Counted from the stretch's first letter, positions 1-6,594 are shown. The stretch is DNA of 8,510 nt from Thermoanaerobacterales bacterium (GCA_012839145.1 DUNY01000439.1:1-8510); one strand, 5' to 3'. Translations and numbers: made by a program. Notes: generated from the sequence alone by a model not told the origin.

Positions 1-822
1 CATGTGATTGACCCTAAATTTCCCGGTTGCGTTGATGAAATAGTAAATTTCGGAGAATACTGGGATGAATATGGTCTTCAAAAACATAAAGACCATATTT
101 TTGCTCTACAAGAAAGGGTAAAGTGTCTTTACAAAAGAGTGTATAAATATTTAAAAGCATCTAAAATAATTTTTGACGATCTTGAAGATCTGTATAGTAA
201 TGCAGTAATCAGGGGGCTAAGCGAATCAAAAACTGAAGAAATAATAGACAATGTTTTCAAAGACATAAAAAGAAAAAATAAAACACCCATTCAAAGGCAT
301 ATGTTCGCCAGCGGAATTACTCCAGAAGGCTCCATACACTTTTTAGGCGACTTATTTGATAAAATTCATCGACGTTTCATTATATCCGGAAAGCCGGGTA
401 CGGGCAAGTCAGCTTTGTTAAATAGGGTTTTTGATGAAGCTGTAAACAAAGGTCTCAATGTAGATGTATTTCATTGCCCTATGAATAAGGAAAAAATTGA
501 ACATTTAATAATTAGGGAACTGGATATCGGGTTTGTCACTTCTATTAAACCTCATACATTATCAAATATAAGCGAAGATGATGAATTGGTAGATATGGAT
601 TTTGTTTTAGATTGCTCTAAACTGAAGGATTATGAGGAAGATATCAAGTATAACATTTCTTTAGCATGGGAATTGTTTGAAAAAGCTATAATTACATTAA
701 AAAAAATAAAGGACACACGTAATCTACTTGAGGAGATTTATGCATCAAACATGAACTTTGGAGCTACTGACAAAGTACGAGAACAAATACTTGCAAAAAT
801 CATAAGATATATATATAATTAA
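1..822 (+). CDS. Double P-loop ATPase of unknown function (PRK06851-like), 5' end outside the window
   Basis: This is the C-terminal part (273 codons) of a protein whose start lies before base 1. The frame is open from base 1, and the first residues, HVIDPKFPG, resemble the middle of a family of roughly 370-residue ATPases with two tandem P-loop halves. The GTG at base 4 is therefore probably an internal valine. Counting from the first codon, a Walker A motif GKPGTGKS lies at 130-137 after the strand RRFIIS. It is followed by DVFHCPM near 155-161 and by RELDIGFVTSIKPHT near 172-186. The latter echoes the ELxxAxxDGTxPHVIDP stretch that ends the first half, so the protein looks internally duplicated. 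No membrane segment is visible. The family probably binds and hydrolyses ATP in the cytoplasm; its substrate is unknown to me. A terminator follows directly and the next gene has its own leader, so this is the last gene of its transcript. Confidence 0.8.
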   Translation, partial: HVIDPKFPGCVDEIVNFGEYWDEYGLQKHKDHIFALQERVKCLYKRVYKYLKASKIIFDDLEDLYSNAVIRGLSESKTEEIIDNVFKDIKRKNKTPIQRHMFASGITPEGSIHFLGDLFDKIHRRFIISGKPGTGKSALLNRVFDEAVNKGLNVDVFHCPMNKEKIEHLIIRELDIGFVTSIKPHTLSNISEDDELVDMDFVLDCSKLKDYEEDIKYNISLAWELFEKAIITLKKIKDTRNLLEEIYASNMNFGATDKVREQILAKIIRYIYN

Positions 823-827
823 AAGTA

Positions 828-866
828 AAAATTATGGGGTTTCCCCATAATTTTCATTATTTTTTT
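828..866 (+). terminator. Rho-independent terminator after the ATPase gene
   Basis: A perfect 12-bp stem (828-839 with 843-854) has a TTT loop and four G-C pairs next to the loop. It is followed by a T-rich tail with seven T at 860-866. It begins 5 bases after the stop codon. The A-rich base of the stem also gives T residues on the other strand, but no - strand gene ends here. Confidence 0.9.
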
Positions 867-935
867 GTGGAGTATGAAGGAAAAAATAATTTTTTAAAGA
901 ATTATTAAAAAATATCATTTGTTGTTTTCAACTGC

Positions 936-943
936 AGAGGAGG
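936..943 (+). promoter_or_regulatory. Ribosome binding site that fixes a TTG start
   Basis: AGAGGAGG ends 7 bases before the TTG at 951. This near-perfect Shine-Dalgarno sequence decides for the TTG over the first in-frame ATG (residue 25, base 1023), which would remove the conserved N-terminal segment of the aminotransferase. The 84 bases between the preceding terminator and this site are very AT-rich and contain 7-8 bp A/T inverted repeats. I see no convincing promoter there, although the gene needs one. Confidence 0.85.
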
Positions 944-950
944 TTAAACA

Positions 951-2147
951 TTGTTCATTTCCCAAAAAGCTCGAGGCATTAGCCCATCTCCAACCCTTGC
1001 CGTAGATGCTAAAGCAAAGCGCATGAAAAAAGAAGGTCATGATATAATAGGTTTCGGAGCCGGTGAACCGGATTTTGACACGCCGGAATATATTAAATCA
1101 GCAGCCAAATCCGCCATTAATCAAGGCTTTACAAAATACACTCCGGTAGGGGGGACAAAAGAACTTAAAACTGCTATAGTAAGTTACATTAAAGCTGCAA
1201 TCGATATTTCATACATGCCAAATCAAATAACGACATCCAACGGTGCGAAGCAATGTCTGTTTAATGCATTATCCTGTCTCATAGATCCCGGTGACAAGGT
1301 TTTAATTCCAAGCCCCTATTGGGTGAGCTACCCTGAAATGGTTAAGCTTTGCGGTGGAACCCCGGTTTTTGTACCCACAGCTGAGAATGATGGCTTTATG
1401 TTAAAAGCCGACAACTTAAAAAAATATATTGACAACAAAACCAAAATACTTATTATTAACAGCCCTAACAACCCCTGTGGCAGTGTATATTCAAAACAGG
1501 AGTTGGAGAAAATCGCCCAATTGGCTGTTGAACATAATATTTTTGTTATTTCTGACGAAATATATGATAAATTAATTTATGACCGCACAGAGCATGTAAG
1601 TATAGTCTCATATAAAAATATGATTGAGAGATCTTTGCTGATAAACGGGCTATCAAAAACCTTCGCAATGACAGGGTGGAGGATTGGTTTTGCAGCAGGA
1701 CCACAACAGCTAATAGAGGCTATGGAAAATTTTCAAAGCCATTCTACATCAAATCCAAACTCAATAGCTCAAAGGGCTAGTGTGGAAGCACTTACCAATT
1801 TAGCTAAGGATGAAACTATAGGAATAATGGTTAATGAATTTTCAAATCGTCGTAAGTATATGGTAGAAAGAATAAATAACATAGAACATCTATCCTGTCG
1901 CTTACCCATGGGTGCTTTTTATGTATTCATGAACATATCGGGAACTTTCAATAAGCAATGTAACGGGAGAACAATTAAGAGCTCCTCTGATTTTGCTGAA
2001 ATTCTTCTTGAACGGCATAAAGTTGCCGTAGTTCCAGGCATAGCATTTGGTTCTGATGATTATGTCAGATTATCATATGCCACTTCTATGGAAAATATCA
2101 GCAAGGGCTTGGATCGAATCGAAGAATTCGTTAAAACATTAAAATAA
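951..2147 (+). CDS. Class I/II PLP aminotransferase, aspartate aminotransferase type
   Basis: This cytoplasmic, PLP-dependent enzyme of fold type I probably interconverts aspartate and oxaloacetate with glutamate and 2-oxoglutarate. At 398 residues it has the usual family length (about 390-400). Visible landmarks are GAGEPDFDTP (36-45, substrate loop), Y123-W124 stacking on the cofactor, SPNNPCG (171-177, with N174 contacting PLP), SDEIYD (201-206, with D202 and Y205), the Schiff-base lysine K236 in LSKTFAMTGWRIGF, and R373 in YVRLSY, which binds the substrate carboxylate. All catalytic positions are intact. The start is a TTG with an excellent ribosome binding site. The gene stands alone between two terminators. 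Its convergent neighbour is an amino acid transporter, so a joint role in amino acid use is possible but unproven. Related enzymes act on aromatic amino acids or as prephenate/glutamate transaminases, and the sequence alone does not settle specificity. Confidence 0.92.
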   Translation: MFISQKARGISPSPTLAVDAKAKRMKKEGHDIIGFGAGEPDFDTPEYIKSAAKSAINQGFTKYTPVGGTKELKTAIVSYIKAAIDISYMPNQITTSNGAKQCLFNALSCLIDPGDKVLIPSPYWVSYPEMVKLCGGTPVFVPTAENDGFMLKADNLKKYIDNKTKILIINSPNNPCGSVYSKQELEKIAQLAVEHNIFVISDEIYDKLIYDRTEHVSIVSYKNMIERSLLINGLSKTFAMTGWRIGFAAGPQQLIEAMENFQSHSTSNPNSIAQRASVEALTNLAKDETIGIMVNEFSNRRKYMVERINNIEHLSCRLPMGAFYVFMNISGTFNKQCNGRTIKSSSDFAEILLERHKVAVVPGIAFGSDDYVRLSYATSMENISKGLDRIEEFVKTLK

Positions 2148-2181
2148 TATGGAAAGATGCTTTGTTAAAATATAGAATTTA

Positions 2182-2216
2182 ACAAAACAGCACCTATAAA
2201 AAAGGTGCTGTTTTGT
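2182..2216. terminator. Bidirectional terminator between the aminotransferase and transporter genes
   Basis: A perfect 14-bp inverted repeat (2182-2195 with 2203-2216) has a 7-base A-rich loop. The GC-rich core CAGCACC/GGTGCTG is flanked by AAAA/TTTT, giving a T-run in the 3' arm on either strand. It lies between two convergent stop codons (2147 on +, 2224 on -), so it can end both transcripts. The T-tract beyond the stem is weak on both sides. Confidence 0.85.
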
Positions 2217-2223
2217 CTATATA

Positions 2224-3582
2224 TCAAAAGATACCTAACCCAGTTATAAATACAATAAACACCAAGGCAGGAGCAATATACTTTAACATTACATTAGCCC
2301 AAAAGTTGCCTAATTCAAATTTTAACAAACCATCGTTAGTTACTTCATTTAAAGCATTTTGTGTGCCCCATAACCAGGAAATAAACAAAGCTGTTAACAT
2401 TCCTCCAAGAGGTAAAAGAAGGTTATTGGATACCCAATCCAGTTGGTCAAAAAATACCAAATGTGCAATTTTAAATCCACTTAGGGGACCCATGGATAAC
2501 GAAGCGAATACACCGACGATAAAAATAACTCCACCAATGGTAAGTGATGCTTTCTTCCGATTCCAATTATGTTCTTCAATCATATAGGCTATAATAGGTT
2601 CAAGAAGGGAGATAGCAGAAGTTAAAGCGGCAAGAAACAGCAAGAAAAAGAACGCACCGCCAAAAAGTTGCCCCAATGGCATCTCGCTAAATACCGCAGG
2701 TAAAGTAACAAAAGTTAAGCCCGGTCCGGAAGATGGTTCAAAACCATAGGAAAAAACGGCGGGAAAGATGATAAGCCCTGCAAAAAAAGCGATTATCGTA
2801 TCCATCAGGGGTACTATTAAAGACACTTGAGGTATGCTCTCCTTTTTACCTAAATAACTACCATAGGTTAGAATAGAACCCATACCTAAACTTAGAGAGA
2901 AGAACACTTGGCCGAGAGCGGCTAATGCTGTCTGTGCAGTAAGCTTTGATAAGTCAGGTACGAGGTAAAATTTCAATCCTTCAGCAGCTCCAGGTAGCAT
3001 CAAGGCACGAATGGCTAAAATGATTACAATTGCAAGTAGAGCAGGCATCATGATATTGGAGTACTTTTCAATTCCGTCTTTGACACCGTTATAACATATC
3101 CATATAGTTAAAGCCATAAAGAGAGTATGAAATATCAACGGTGATATGGGGTTAGATATAAAACTACTGAAAAGCTGTTCGGTTAGAGCGGGATCAGTCA
3201 TACCAAATCCAATTAACGAACGCAAAAAATAATATATAACCCAACCGCCTACAACACTATAAAACGATAAGATCATAAAACCAGCAATTAGACCTATTCC
3301 TCCAATCCAAGTAAATGACTTGTTAATCTTTTTAAATGCACCTACATTGGATCTTTGAGCGTATCGGCCAAGGGTAACTTCACCCATAAACATTGTAATG
3401 CCTACAAGTATAATAATAGCTAAATATATGACCAGAAAAACAGCACCGCCATAGGCTCCTACCAGCCAGGGAAATCGCCATATATTACCGAGACCTATGG
3501 CAGAGCCGGCTGCAGCGAAAATAAAACCAATTTTACTTGCAAAACCTTCACGTGTCTCCTGAACTTCATGTTGTTGACTCAA
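2224..3582 (-). CDS. Sodium-dependent amino acid symporter, NSS (SNF) family
   Basis: This integral cytoplasmic-membrane transporter is of the neurotransmitter:sodium symporter family and probably takes up hydrophobic or aromatic amino acids with Na+. The family signature GSAIGLGNIWRFPW is at 26-39, in unwound helix 1 with the sodium and substrate contacts. About 11 helices can be traced (near 15-38, 41-66, 91-120, 148-165, 177-196, 220-243, 254-278, 306-337, 347-364, 382-405, 431-451). At 452 residues it has the short 11-helix architecture of bacterial MhsT/TnaT-type members rather than 12-helix LeuT. Y108 in helix 3, FFSLSLGMGS in helix 6 (227-236) and AALTSAIS in helix 8 (318-325) correspond to family substrate and sodium sites. 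Translation starts at TTG behind AAGGAGG. The nearest upstream gene on the other strand is tRNA-Trp; no T-box sequence is present in the leader. Substrate specificity cannot be read from the sequence. Confidence 0.92.
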   Translation of the reverse strand: MSQQHEVQETREGFASKIGFIFAAAGSAIGLGNIWRFPWLVGAYGGAVFLVIYLAIIILVGITMFMGEVTLGRYAQRSNVGAFKKINKSFTWIGGIGLIAGFMILSFYSVVGGWVIYYFLRSLIGFGMTDPALTEQLFSSFISNPISPLIFHTLFMALTIWICYNGVKDGIEKYSNIMMPALLAIVIILAIRALMLPGAAEGLKFYLVPDLSKLTAQTALAALGQVFFSLSLGMGSILTYGSYLGKKESIPQVSLIVPLMDTIIAFFAGLIIFPAVFSYGFEPSSGPGLTFVTLPAVFSEMPLGQLFGGAFFFLLFLAALTSAISLLEPIIAYMIEEHNWNRKKASLTIGGVIFIVGVFASLSMGPLSGFKIAHLVFFDQLDWVSNNLLLPLGGMLTALFISWLWGTQNALNEVTNDGLLKFELGNFWANVMLKYIAPALVFIVFITGLGIF

Positions 3583-3592
3583 TATGAATCAT

Positions 3593-3599
3593 CCTCCTT
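3593..3599 (-). promoter_or_regulatory. Ribosome binding site for the NSS transporter (TTG start)
   Basis: On the - strand AAGGAGG is followed by 10 bases and then TTG (3582-3580). No in-frame ATG or GTG lies closer, and the first ATG downstream would cut into the signature helix. A second perfect AAGGAGG lies further upstream at 3654-3660 with no usable start codon behind it. Confidence 0.75.
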
Positions 3600-3677
3600 C
3601 GTAATGGAATGCTCTATTAGTTGATCCTTGTAGCTATCCTTTTCTTATGATTTCCTCCTTTTAACTTATTGAATATT

Positions 3678-3706
3678 AACATACCATATTTTTTTATGAA
3701 AAACAA
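3678..3706 (-). promoter_or_regulatory. Possible sigma-A promoter of the NSS transporter
   Basis: On the - strand TTGTTT (3706-3701) and TATGTT (3683-3678) are 17 bases apart, about 95 bases upstream of the start codon. Only three of six and four of six positions match consensus, in an AT-rich stretch, so this is a suggestion rather than a call. Confidence 0.3.
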
Positions 3707-3796
3707 GGGCTTTTGGGAATGTTGTAAATATTTATAAAAAAGTGTATTGCTAATTGCACTGAGTTAAGACCCATATTGTAAGACGACTAAAAATCT

Positions 3797-3825
3797 TTGA
3801 CATAGTAAATAAAGTATTGTATAAT
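3797..3825 (+). promoter_or_regulatory. Consensus sigma-A promoter of tRNA-Trp
   Basis: TTGACA (3797-3802) and TATAAT (3820-3825) are both perfect hexamers with an ideal 17-base spacer. Transcription should start near 3832, only about five bases before the mature tRNA, so the precursor has almost no 5' leader. Confidence 0.93.
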
Positions 3826-3836
3826 ATAAAAAGCGT

Positions 3837-3912
3837 AGGGGAGTAGCTCAATTGGTAGAGTAGCGGTCTCCAAAACCGTTGGTTGCGGGTTCAAGTCCTG
3901 TCTCCCCTGCCA
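3837..3912 (+). tRNA. tRNA-Trp (anticodon CCA)
   Basis: A complete 76-base cloverleaf can be folded. The acceptor stem AGGGGAG pairs with CTCCCCT (3902-3908), the D stem GCTC pairs with GAGT, and the anticodon stem GCGGT/ACCGT carries loop CTCCAAA with anticodon CCA, reading UGG. The T stem GCGGG/CCTGT carries loop TTCAAGT. The discriminator base is G, as expected for bacterial tRNA-Trp, and the 3' CCA is encoded. It is a single-gene unit with its own promoter and terminator. Confidence 0.97.
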
Positions 3913-3939
3913 TTTTTTTCAAACAACAACTTGAAATCT

Positions 3940-3965
3940 AAAGATCCCGTAGTGGATCTTTTTTT
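3940..3965 (+). terminator. Rho-independent terminator of the tRNA-Trp unit
   Basis: AAAGATCC (3940-3947) pairs with GGATCTTT (3954-3961) around a 6-base loop. The stem runs into an unbroken T-tract at 3959-3965. It lies 28 bases after the CCA end. Confidence 0.85.
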
Positions 3966-4102
3966 AATGAACTAAGAAACACAGAAAGTACAAAGTTTTT
4001 TTCAAAGTATTGCGAACTAAATATTTTAAACTATTTTTTTAAAAGTGCTTCCGCAATTTAGTCACAAGGTATTTTTAAACAGAACAAGTAAATTGTAGTA
4101 TA

Positions 4103-4146
4103 TTTACAGGTAAAACGTCTTAAAGCGCCGTATTTAGGCCTGTAAA
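4103..4146. repeat. Long imperfect hairpin of unknown function
   Basis: TTTACAGG (4103-4110) pairs with CCTGTAAA (4139-4146). After a GG bulge (4137-4138), TAAAACG (4111-4117) pairs with CGTATTTA (4129-4136) with one bulged A. This gives 15 base pairs closing an 11-base loop. There is no T-tract, so it is not a terminator, and I see no promoter immediately upstream. It does not match a riboswitch or T-box that I recognise. It could be a structured RNA, a regulator binding site or a relic of a small mobile repeat. Confidence 0.5.
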
Positions 4147-4313
4147 CGATGAATAGCGAAAAGGATTGCATCCTCACTGGTATTTAAGGTGTCTTTAGTC
4201 ATAATAATTACATGTAACAAACTTATTAATATTATTTGTTAAAATTATTTTGTAAAATACGTTGGTTTACATAAGATATATTATCGGACGTTGATTGATT
4301 GTTTTTTTATATT

Positions 4314-4381
4314 TCGTTATCGTCTTCAACCGGAGAATCTTTTTATGGAGCCAATAATAGTCAAAGATTTAATAATTCTCG
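4314..4381 (+). pseudogene. 68-bp duplicated fragment of lexA (3' part), non-coding relic
   Basis: These 68 bases match 5081-5148 inside lexA, 767 bases downstream and in the same orientation, at 65 of 68 positions. They correspond to LexA residues from about R173 to G195. The three differences are transitions: C in lexA to T here at 4340 (Pro to Leu codon) and 4358 (Thr to Ile codon), and G to A at 4371 (silent). Similarity stops abruptly at both edges. The fragment has no start codon context of its own and lies upstream of the lexA promoter, so it is neither translated nor part of the lexA message. TCGTTAT occurs at its left edge (4314-4320) and again across its right edge (4379-4385). Confidence 0.9.
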
Positions 4382-4503
4382 TTATATGTTATTAATTAAT
4401 TATAGCTATTTGCGTACAGTTTATTAAAATGTTGCTGTACATACTTAAACTGGATTATATATGTATATTGTTTTAATTCCTACTTTATAAATCACTCTCT
4501 TGA

Positions 4504-4517
4504 CAAACATGTGTTTG
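4504..4517. promoter_or_regulatory. LexA operator (SOS box) of lexA
   Basis: CAAACATGTGTTTG has two AAAC/GTTT half-sites around four bases. It matches the Bacillus-type SOS consensus CGAACRNRYGTTYC except at the second and last positions. It overlaps the proposed -35 of lexA, so LexA bound here would block its own transcription until DNA damage triggers self-cleavage. Autoregulation is standard for the family; binding here is inferred from position and sequence. Confidence 0.72.
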
Positions 4518-4542
4518 AAATATTGTGCTTTTGTGATATAAT
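4515..4542 (+). promoter_or_regulatory. Promoter of lexA
   Basis: TTGAAA (4515-4520) and a perfect TATAAT (4537-4542) are 16 bases apart. Transcription should start near 4549, leaving a leader of about 17-25 bases. A perfect TTGACA lies at 4500-4505, but it is 31 bases from the TATAAT and cannot be its partner. Confidence 0.75.
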
Positions 4543-4565
4543 TAAATAAAATATTTCGGGGTGAT

Positions 4566-5180
4566 ATGTTTATTATGTATGAAGACTTAACTTATAGGCA
4601 AAGACAAATACTGGATTATATACATGATTATTTCAGAATTAAGGGTTATCCCCCGTCAGTAAGAGAAATCTGTGCAGCTACGAATTTAAAGTCCACTGCA
4701 ACAGTTCATGGCTACCTAGTTCAATTAGAAAAAAAGGGATACCTAAGACGTGACCCGCAAAAGCCAAGGGCAATAGAAATTATGAATATAGGTGTTCTTA
4801 ACAGAAACTTAGTAGAAGTCCCTCTTGTAGGAAAAGTTACCGCCGGGCAACCAATTTTAGCCCAGGAAAACATCGAAAATATATTTCCCATGCCAAAAGA
4901 ACTTTTGCCTGACGCTAACATATTTATGTTGTCTGTAAAAGGCGACAGTATGATTAACGCAGGTATTTTTAGCGGCGATTATGTCTTGGTACAATCTACT
5001 AACACTGCAGAAAACGGTGATATAGTAGTTGCACTCATAGAAGATGAAGCAACCATAAAAAGATTTTATAAAGAGTCCGGTCGTTATCGTCTTCAACCGG
5101 AGAATCCTTTTATGGAGCCAATAACAGTCAAAGATTTGATAATTCTCGGAAAGGTTGTAGGCTTATACAGGAAACTATAA
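4566..5180 (+). CDS. lexA: LexA repressor, self-cleaving SOS regulator
   Basis: LexA is a dimeric transcription repressor of DNA-damage genes that cuts itself when stimulated by RecA filaments. The 204 residues match the usual length. The N-terminal winged-helix domain runs from about 8 to 72 ([45 protein letters not shown]). The cleavage site is Ala93-Gly94 in KVTAGQP. The catalytic serine is S128 in VKGDSM and the catalytic lysine is K165 in ATIKRF, so the protein should be fully active. GGGGTGAT lies immediately upstream. It is tight for the ATG at 4566, and a second in-frame ATG at 4575 gives MYEDLT, which is equally plausible and closer to typical N-termini. The gene has its own promoter with a LexA operator, implying autoregulation, and is monocistronic. 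Confidence 0.97.
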   Translation: MFIMYEDLTYRQRQILDYIHDYFRIKGYPPSVREICAATNLKSTATVHGYLVQLEKKGYLRRDPQKPRAIEIMNIGVLNRNLVEVPLVGKVTAGQPILAQENIENIFPMPKELLPDANIFMLSVKGDSMINAGIFSGDYVLVQSTNTAENGDIVVALIEDEATIKRFYKESGRYRLQPENPFMEPITVKDLIILGKVVGLYRKL

Positions 5181-5181
5181 T

Positions 5182-5218
5182 AAAAAGGTGACAGTTCAAA
5201 GAGTTCTGTCACCTTTTT
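5182..5218. terminator. Bidirectional terminator between lexA and the spoVK-ynbB operon
   Basis: A perfect 13-bp stem (5182-5194 with 5206-5218), extendable by A/T pairs, closes an 11-base loop. The core GGTGACAG/CTGTCACC is flanked by AAAAA/TTTTT, giving a U-run at the 3' arm on both strands. It starts right after the lexA stop codon. It also lies about 90 bases beyond the stop of the convergent ynbB gene, with no other feature in between. Confidence 0.88.
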
Positions 5219-5310
5219 ATTATAGTTTGTTCATTATTACACTCGGTAGAGTATAGCAGCTCACCGGGAGTTTTATACCACTTGAATTTATATTTGGAGA
5301 AACTACTTAC

Positions 5311-6594
5311 TTACTTACTATCTATCATTGCTTGAAGGCCGCTCATTATCCCCAGCTTTACATGTGATAAATTTAAGCCCCCTTGGATATATACTGCATA
5401 AGGCTCCCTCAATGGTGCATCAGCACTTAGTTCTATAGAAGAGCCCTGTATGAAACTACCGCCTGCCATTATTACCTTATGGTCATATCCGGGCATAGCC
5501 CATGGTTCAGGAAGGACATGAGAATCTACCGGACCAACTTTTTGTATTCCTTTGCAAAAATTAATCAAGGCATCTTTATTCCCCAACATAACAGCGGTTA
5601 CAATATCATTACGCTTTTCATTATACTTAGGATTAACTTCAAATCCCATTTTCTCCATTATTCGTGAGGTAAAGATAGCACCTTTTAATGCTTCACCAAC
5701 TATCAGAGGTGCATAAAAAGTTCCTTGTGCTATCAGACGATTTGAAGACATTGATGGGCCGCAATTTTTATCAAGACCAGGAGCAGTAAGTCTATCAGAA
5801 CATAGTTTTACTAGTTCGCTTTTACCAACTACATATCCCCCAGTAGGTGCTATCCCTCCTCCAGGGTTTTTAATAAGAGAACCTGCACATAAATCAGCAC
5901 CAACCTCAATGGGCTCATTAGTATCCACAAATTCTCCGTAACAGTTGTCTACAAAACATATTACATCATGTTTTAAACTTTTAATGTATTCAATTAGCTG
6001 CTTTATCTCTACAGTACTTAGTGACGGTCTTAGACTATATCCTCTTGAACGTTGAATAAATATCATTTTTGTATTATTGTTAATATTCTCCTTAATTGCC
6101 TTGTAGTTAGGTTTGCCATCGATTAAATCTGCTTCTCGATATTTTATGTTAAAATCTTTTAATGATCCACAGTTGTCTCCATGAATTACATCTTTTAATG
6201 TATCATAAGGAGTCCCGGTTGCGCTTAAAAGTTCATCACCGGGTCTTAACACACCTAAAAGGCATAAAGTTATAGCATGAGTTCCTGATATGATTTGAGG
6301 TCTTACAAGTGCATCCTCAGCTCTAAAAATAGTTTTATATATTTCATCGATTGTTTCTCTTCCTGTATCATTATATCCGTATCCCGTAGAGTCAGAAAGG
6401 TGGTAATCACTTAAAAAGGACCGTTTCATTGCCTCCAAAACTTTCAGTTGGTTAAACTCAACTATGTTTTCTATATCTCGTATAATAGGTTGTATCTCTT
6501 CTGTTACTATCTTGGATATTTTTATAATTTTTGGGTTAATACTGTAATATTCCATGGCAATTTTATCAATATTATTATATAATTCTTCTTCCAT
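5311..6594 (-). CDS. ynbB: PLP-dependent methionine gamma-lyase-like protein (aluminium resistance/YnbB family)
   Basis: This cytoplasmic PLP enzyme of fold type I belongs to the Cys/Met-metabolism-like family, often named aluminium resistance protein or methionine gamma-lyase family. The true reaction of the family is not firmly known. The 427 residues are full length. Motifs visible are SGTHA (103-107, cofactor phosphate loop), FVDNCYGEF (214-222, with D216 expected to pair with the pyridine nitrogen), and AGSLIKNPGG (237-246) with the probable Schiff-base lysine K242. A glycine-rich segment, GGGIAPTGGYVVG, follows at 245-257. The start ATG at 6594 sits 6 bases after GAGGG. It is the last gene of the operon, 18 bases after the small CxxC gene. 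In B. subtilis, ynbB also lies downstream of spoVK, which supports orthology. No catalytic residue appears to be missing. Confidence 0.88.
   Translation of the reverse strand: MEEELYNNIDKIAMEYYSINPKIIKISKIVTEEIQPIIRDIENIVEFNQLKVLEAMKRSFLSDYHLSDSTGYGYNDTGRETIDEIYKTIFRAEDALVRPQIISGTHAITLCLLGVLRPGDELLSATGTPYDTLKDVIHGDNCGSLKDFNIKYREADLIDGKPNYKAIKENINNNTKMIFIQRSRGYSLRPSLSTVEIKQLIEYIKSLKHDVICFVDNCYGEFVDTNEPIEVGADLCAGSLIKNPGGGIAPTGGYVVGKSELVKLCSDRLTAPGLDKNCGPSMSSNRLIAQGTFYAPLIVGEALKGAIFTSRIMEKMGFEVNPKYNEKRNDIVTAVMLGNKDALINFCKGIQKVGPVDSHVLPEPWAMPGYDHKVIMAGGSFIQGSSIELSADAPLREPYAVYIQGGLNLSHVKLGIMSGLQAMIDSK

Larger units (their letters stand above)
3966..4503. other. Gene-free, AT-rich region upstream of lexA
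   Basis: No open frame with a ribosome binding site is visible on either strand. Besides the hairpin at 4103-4146 and the lexA fragment at 4314-4381, listed separately, it holds short inverted repeats. These are ACTAAAT/ATTTAGT (4016-4022 and 4056-4062), TAACAAA/TTTGTTA (4215-4221 and 4235-4241) and GTACAG/CTGTAC (4414-4419 and 4435-4440). It also holds a 5-bp AGGAT/ATCCT stem with a 3-base loop at 4162-4174. None carries a T-tail. The length and the embedded gene fragment suggest an insertion-prone or decaying spacer. Confidence 0.6.

Noticed and set aside
867..908. 13-codon frame GTG...TAA in the aminotransferase leader, considered as a leader peptide
   Set aside because: It has no ribosome binding site, is not rich in any regulatory amino acid and is followed by no attenuator hairpin.
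2213..2587. 124-codon open frame on the + strand opposite the NSS transporter
   Set aside because: It lies wholly antisense to a clear transporter gene, overlaps the terminator, has no ribosome binding site and resembles no protein.
3654..3660. Second perfect AAGGAGG upstream of the NSS transporter, considered as the start of a leader peptide
   Set aside because: No ATG, GTG or TTG lies 5-12 bases behind it; the nearest possible frame from ATA would be four codons long.
3583..3836. T-box or tryptophan attenuator in front of the NSS transporter
   Set aside because: The T-box core sequence (AGGGTGGNACCGCG on the - strand) is absent, and there is no terminator hairpin with a T-run between promoter and start.
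4500..4505. Perfect TTGACA as the lexA -35 element
   Set aside because: It is 31 bases from the TATAAT, too far; TTGAAA at 4515-4520 has a workable 16-base spacing.
4721..5096. Two - strand open frames inside lexA
   Set aside because: They are antisense to a fully recognisable LexA with all catalytic residues; no promoter or ribosome binding site supports them.
5301..5320. ACTT tandem repeat at the end of the ynbB-type gene
   Set aside because: Only about four units, at the stop codon; it gives in-register stop codons and is too short to be a meaningful repeat.
5479..5667. 62-codon + strand frame inside the ynbB-type gene
   Set aside because: It is antisense to a conserved PLP enzyme and lacks a ribosome binding site.
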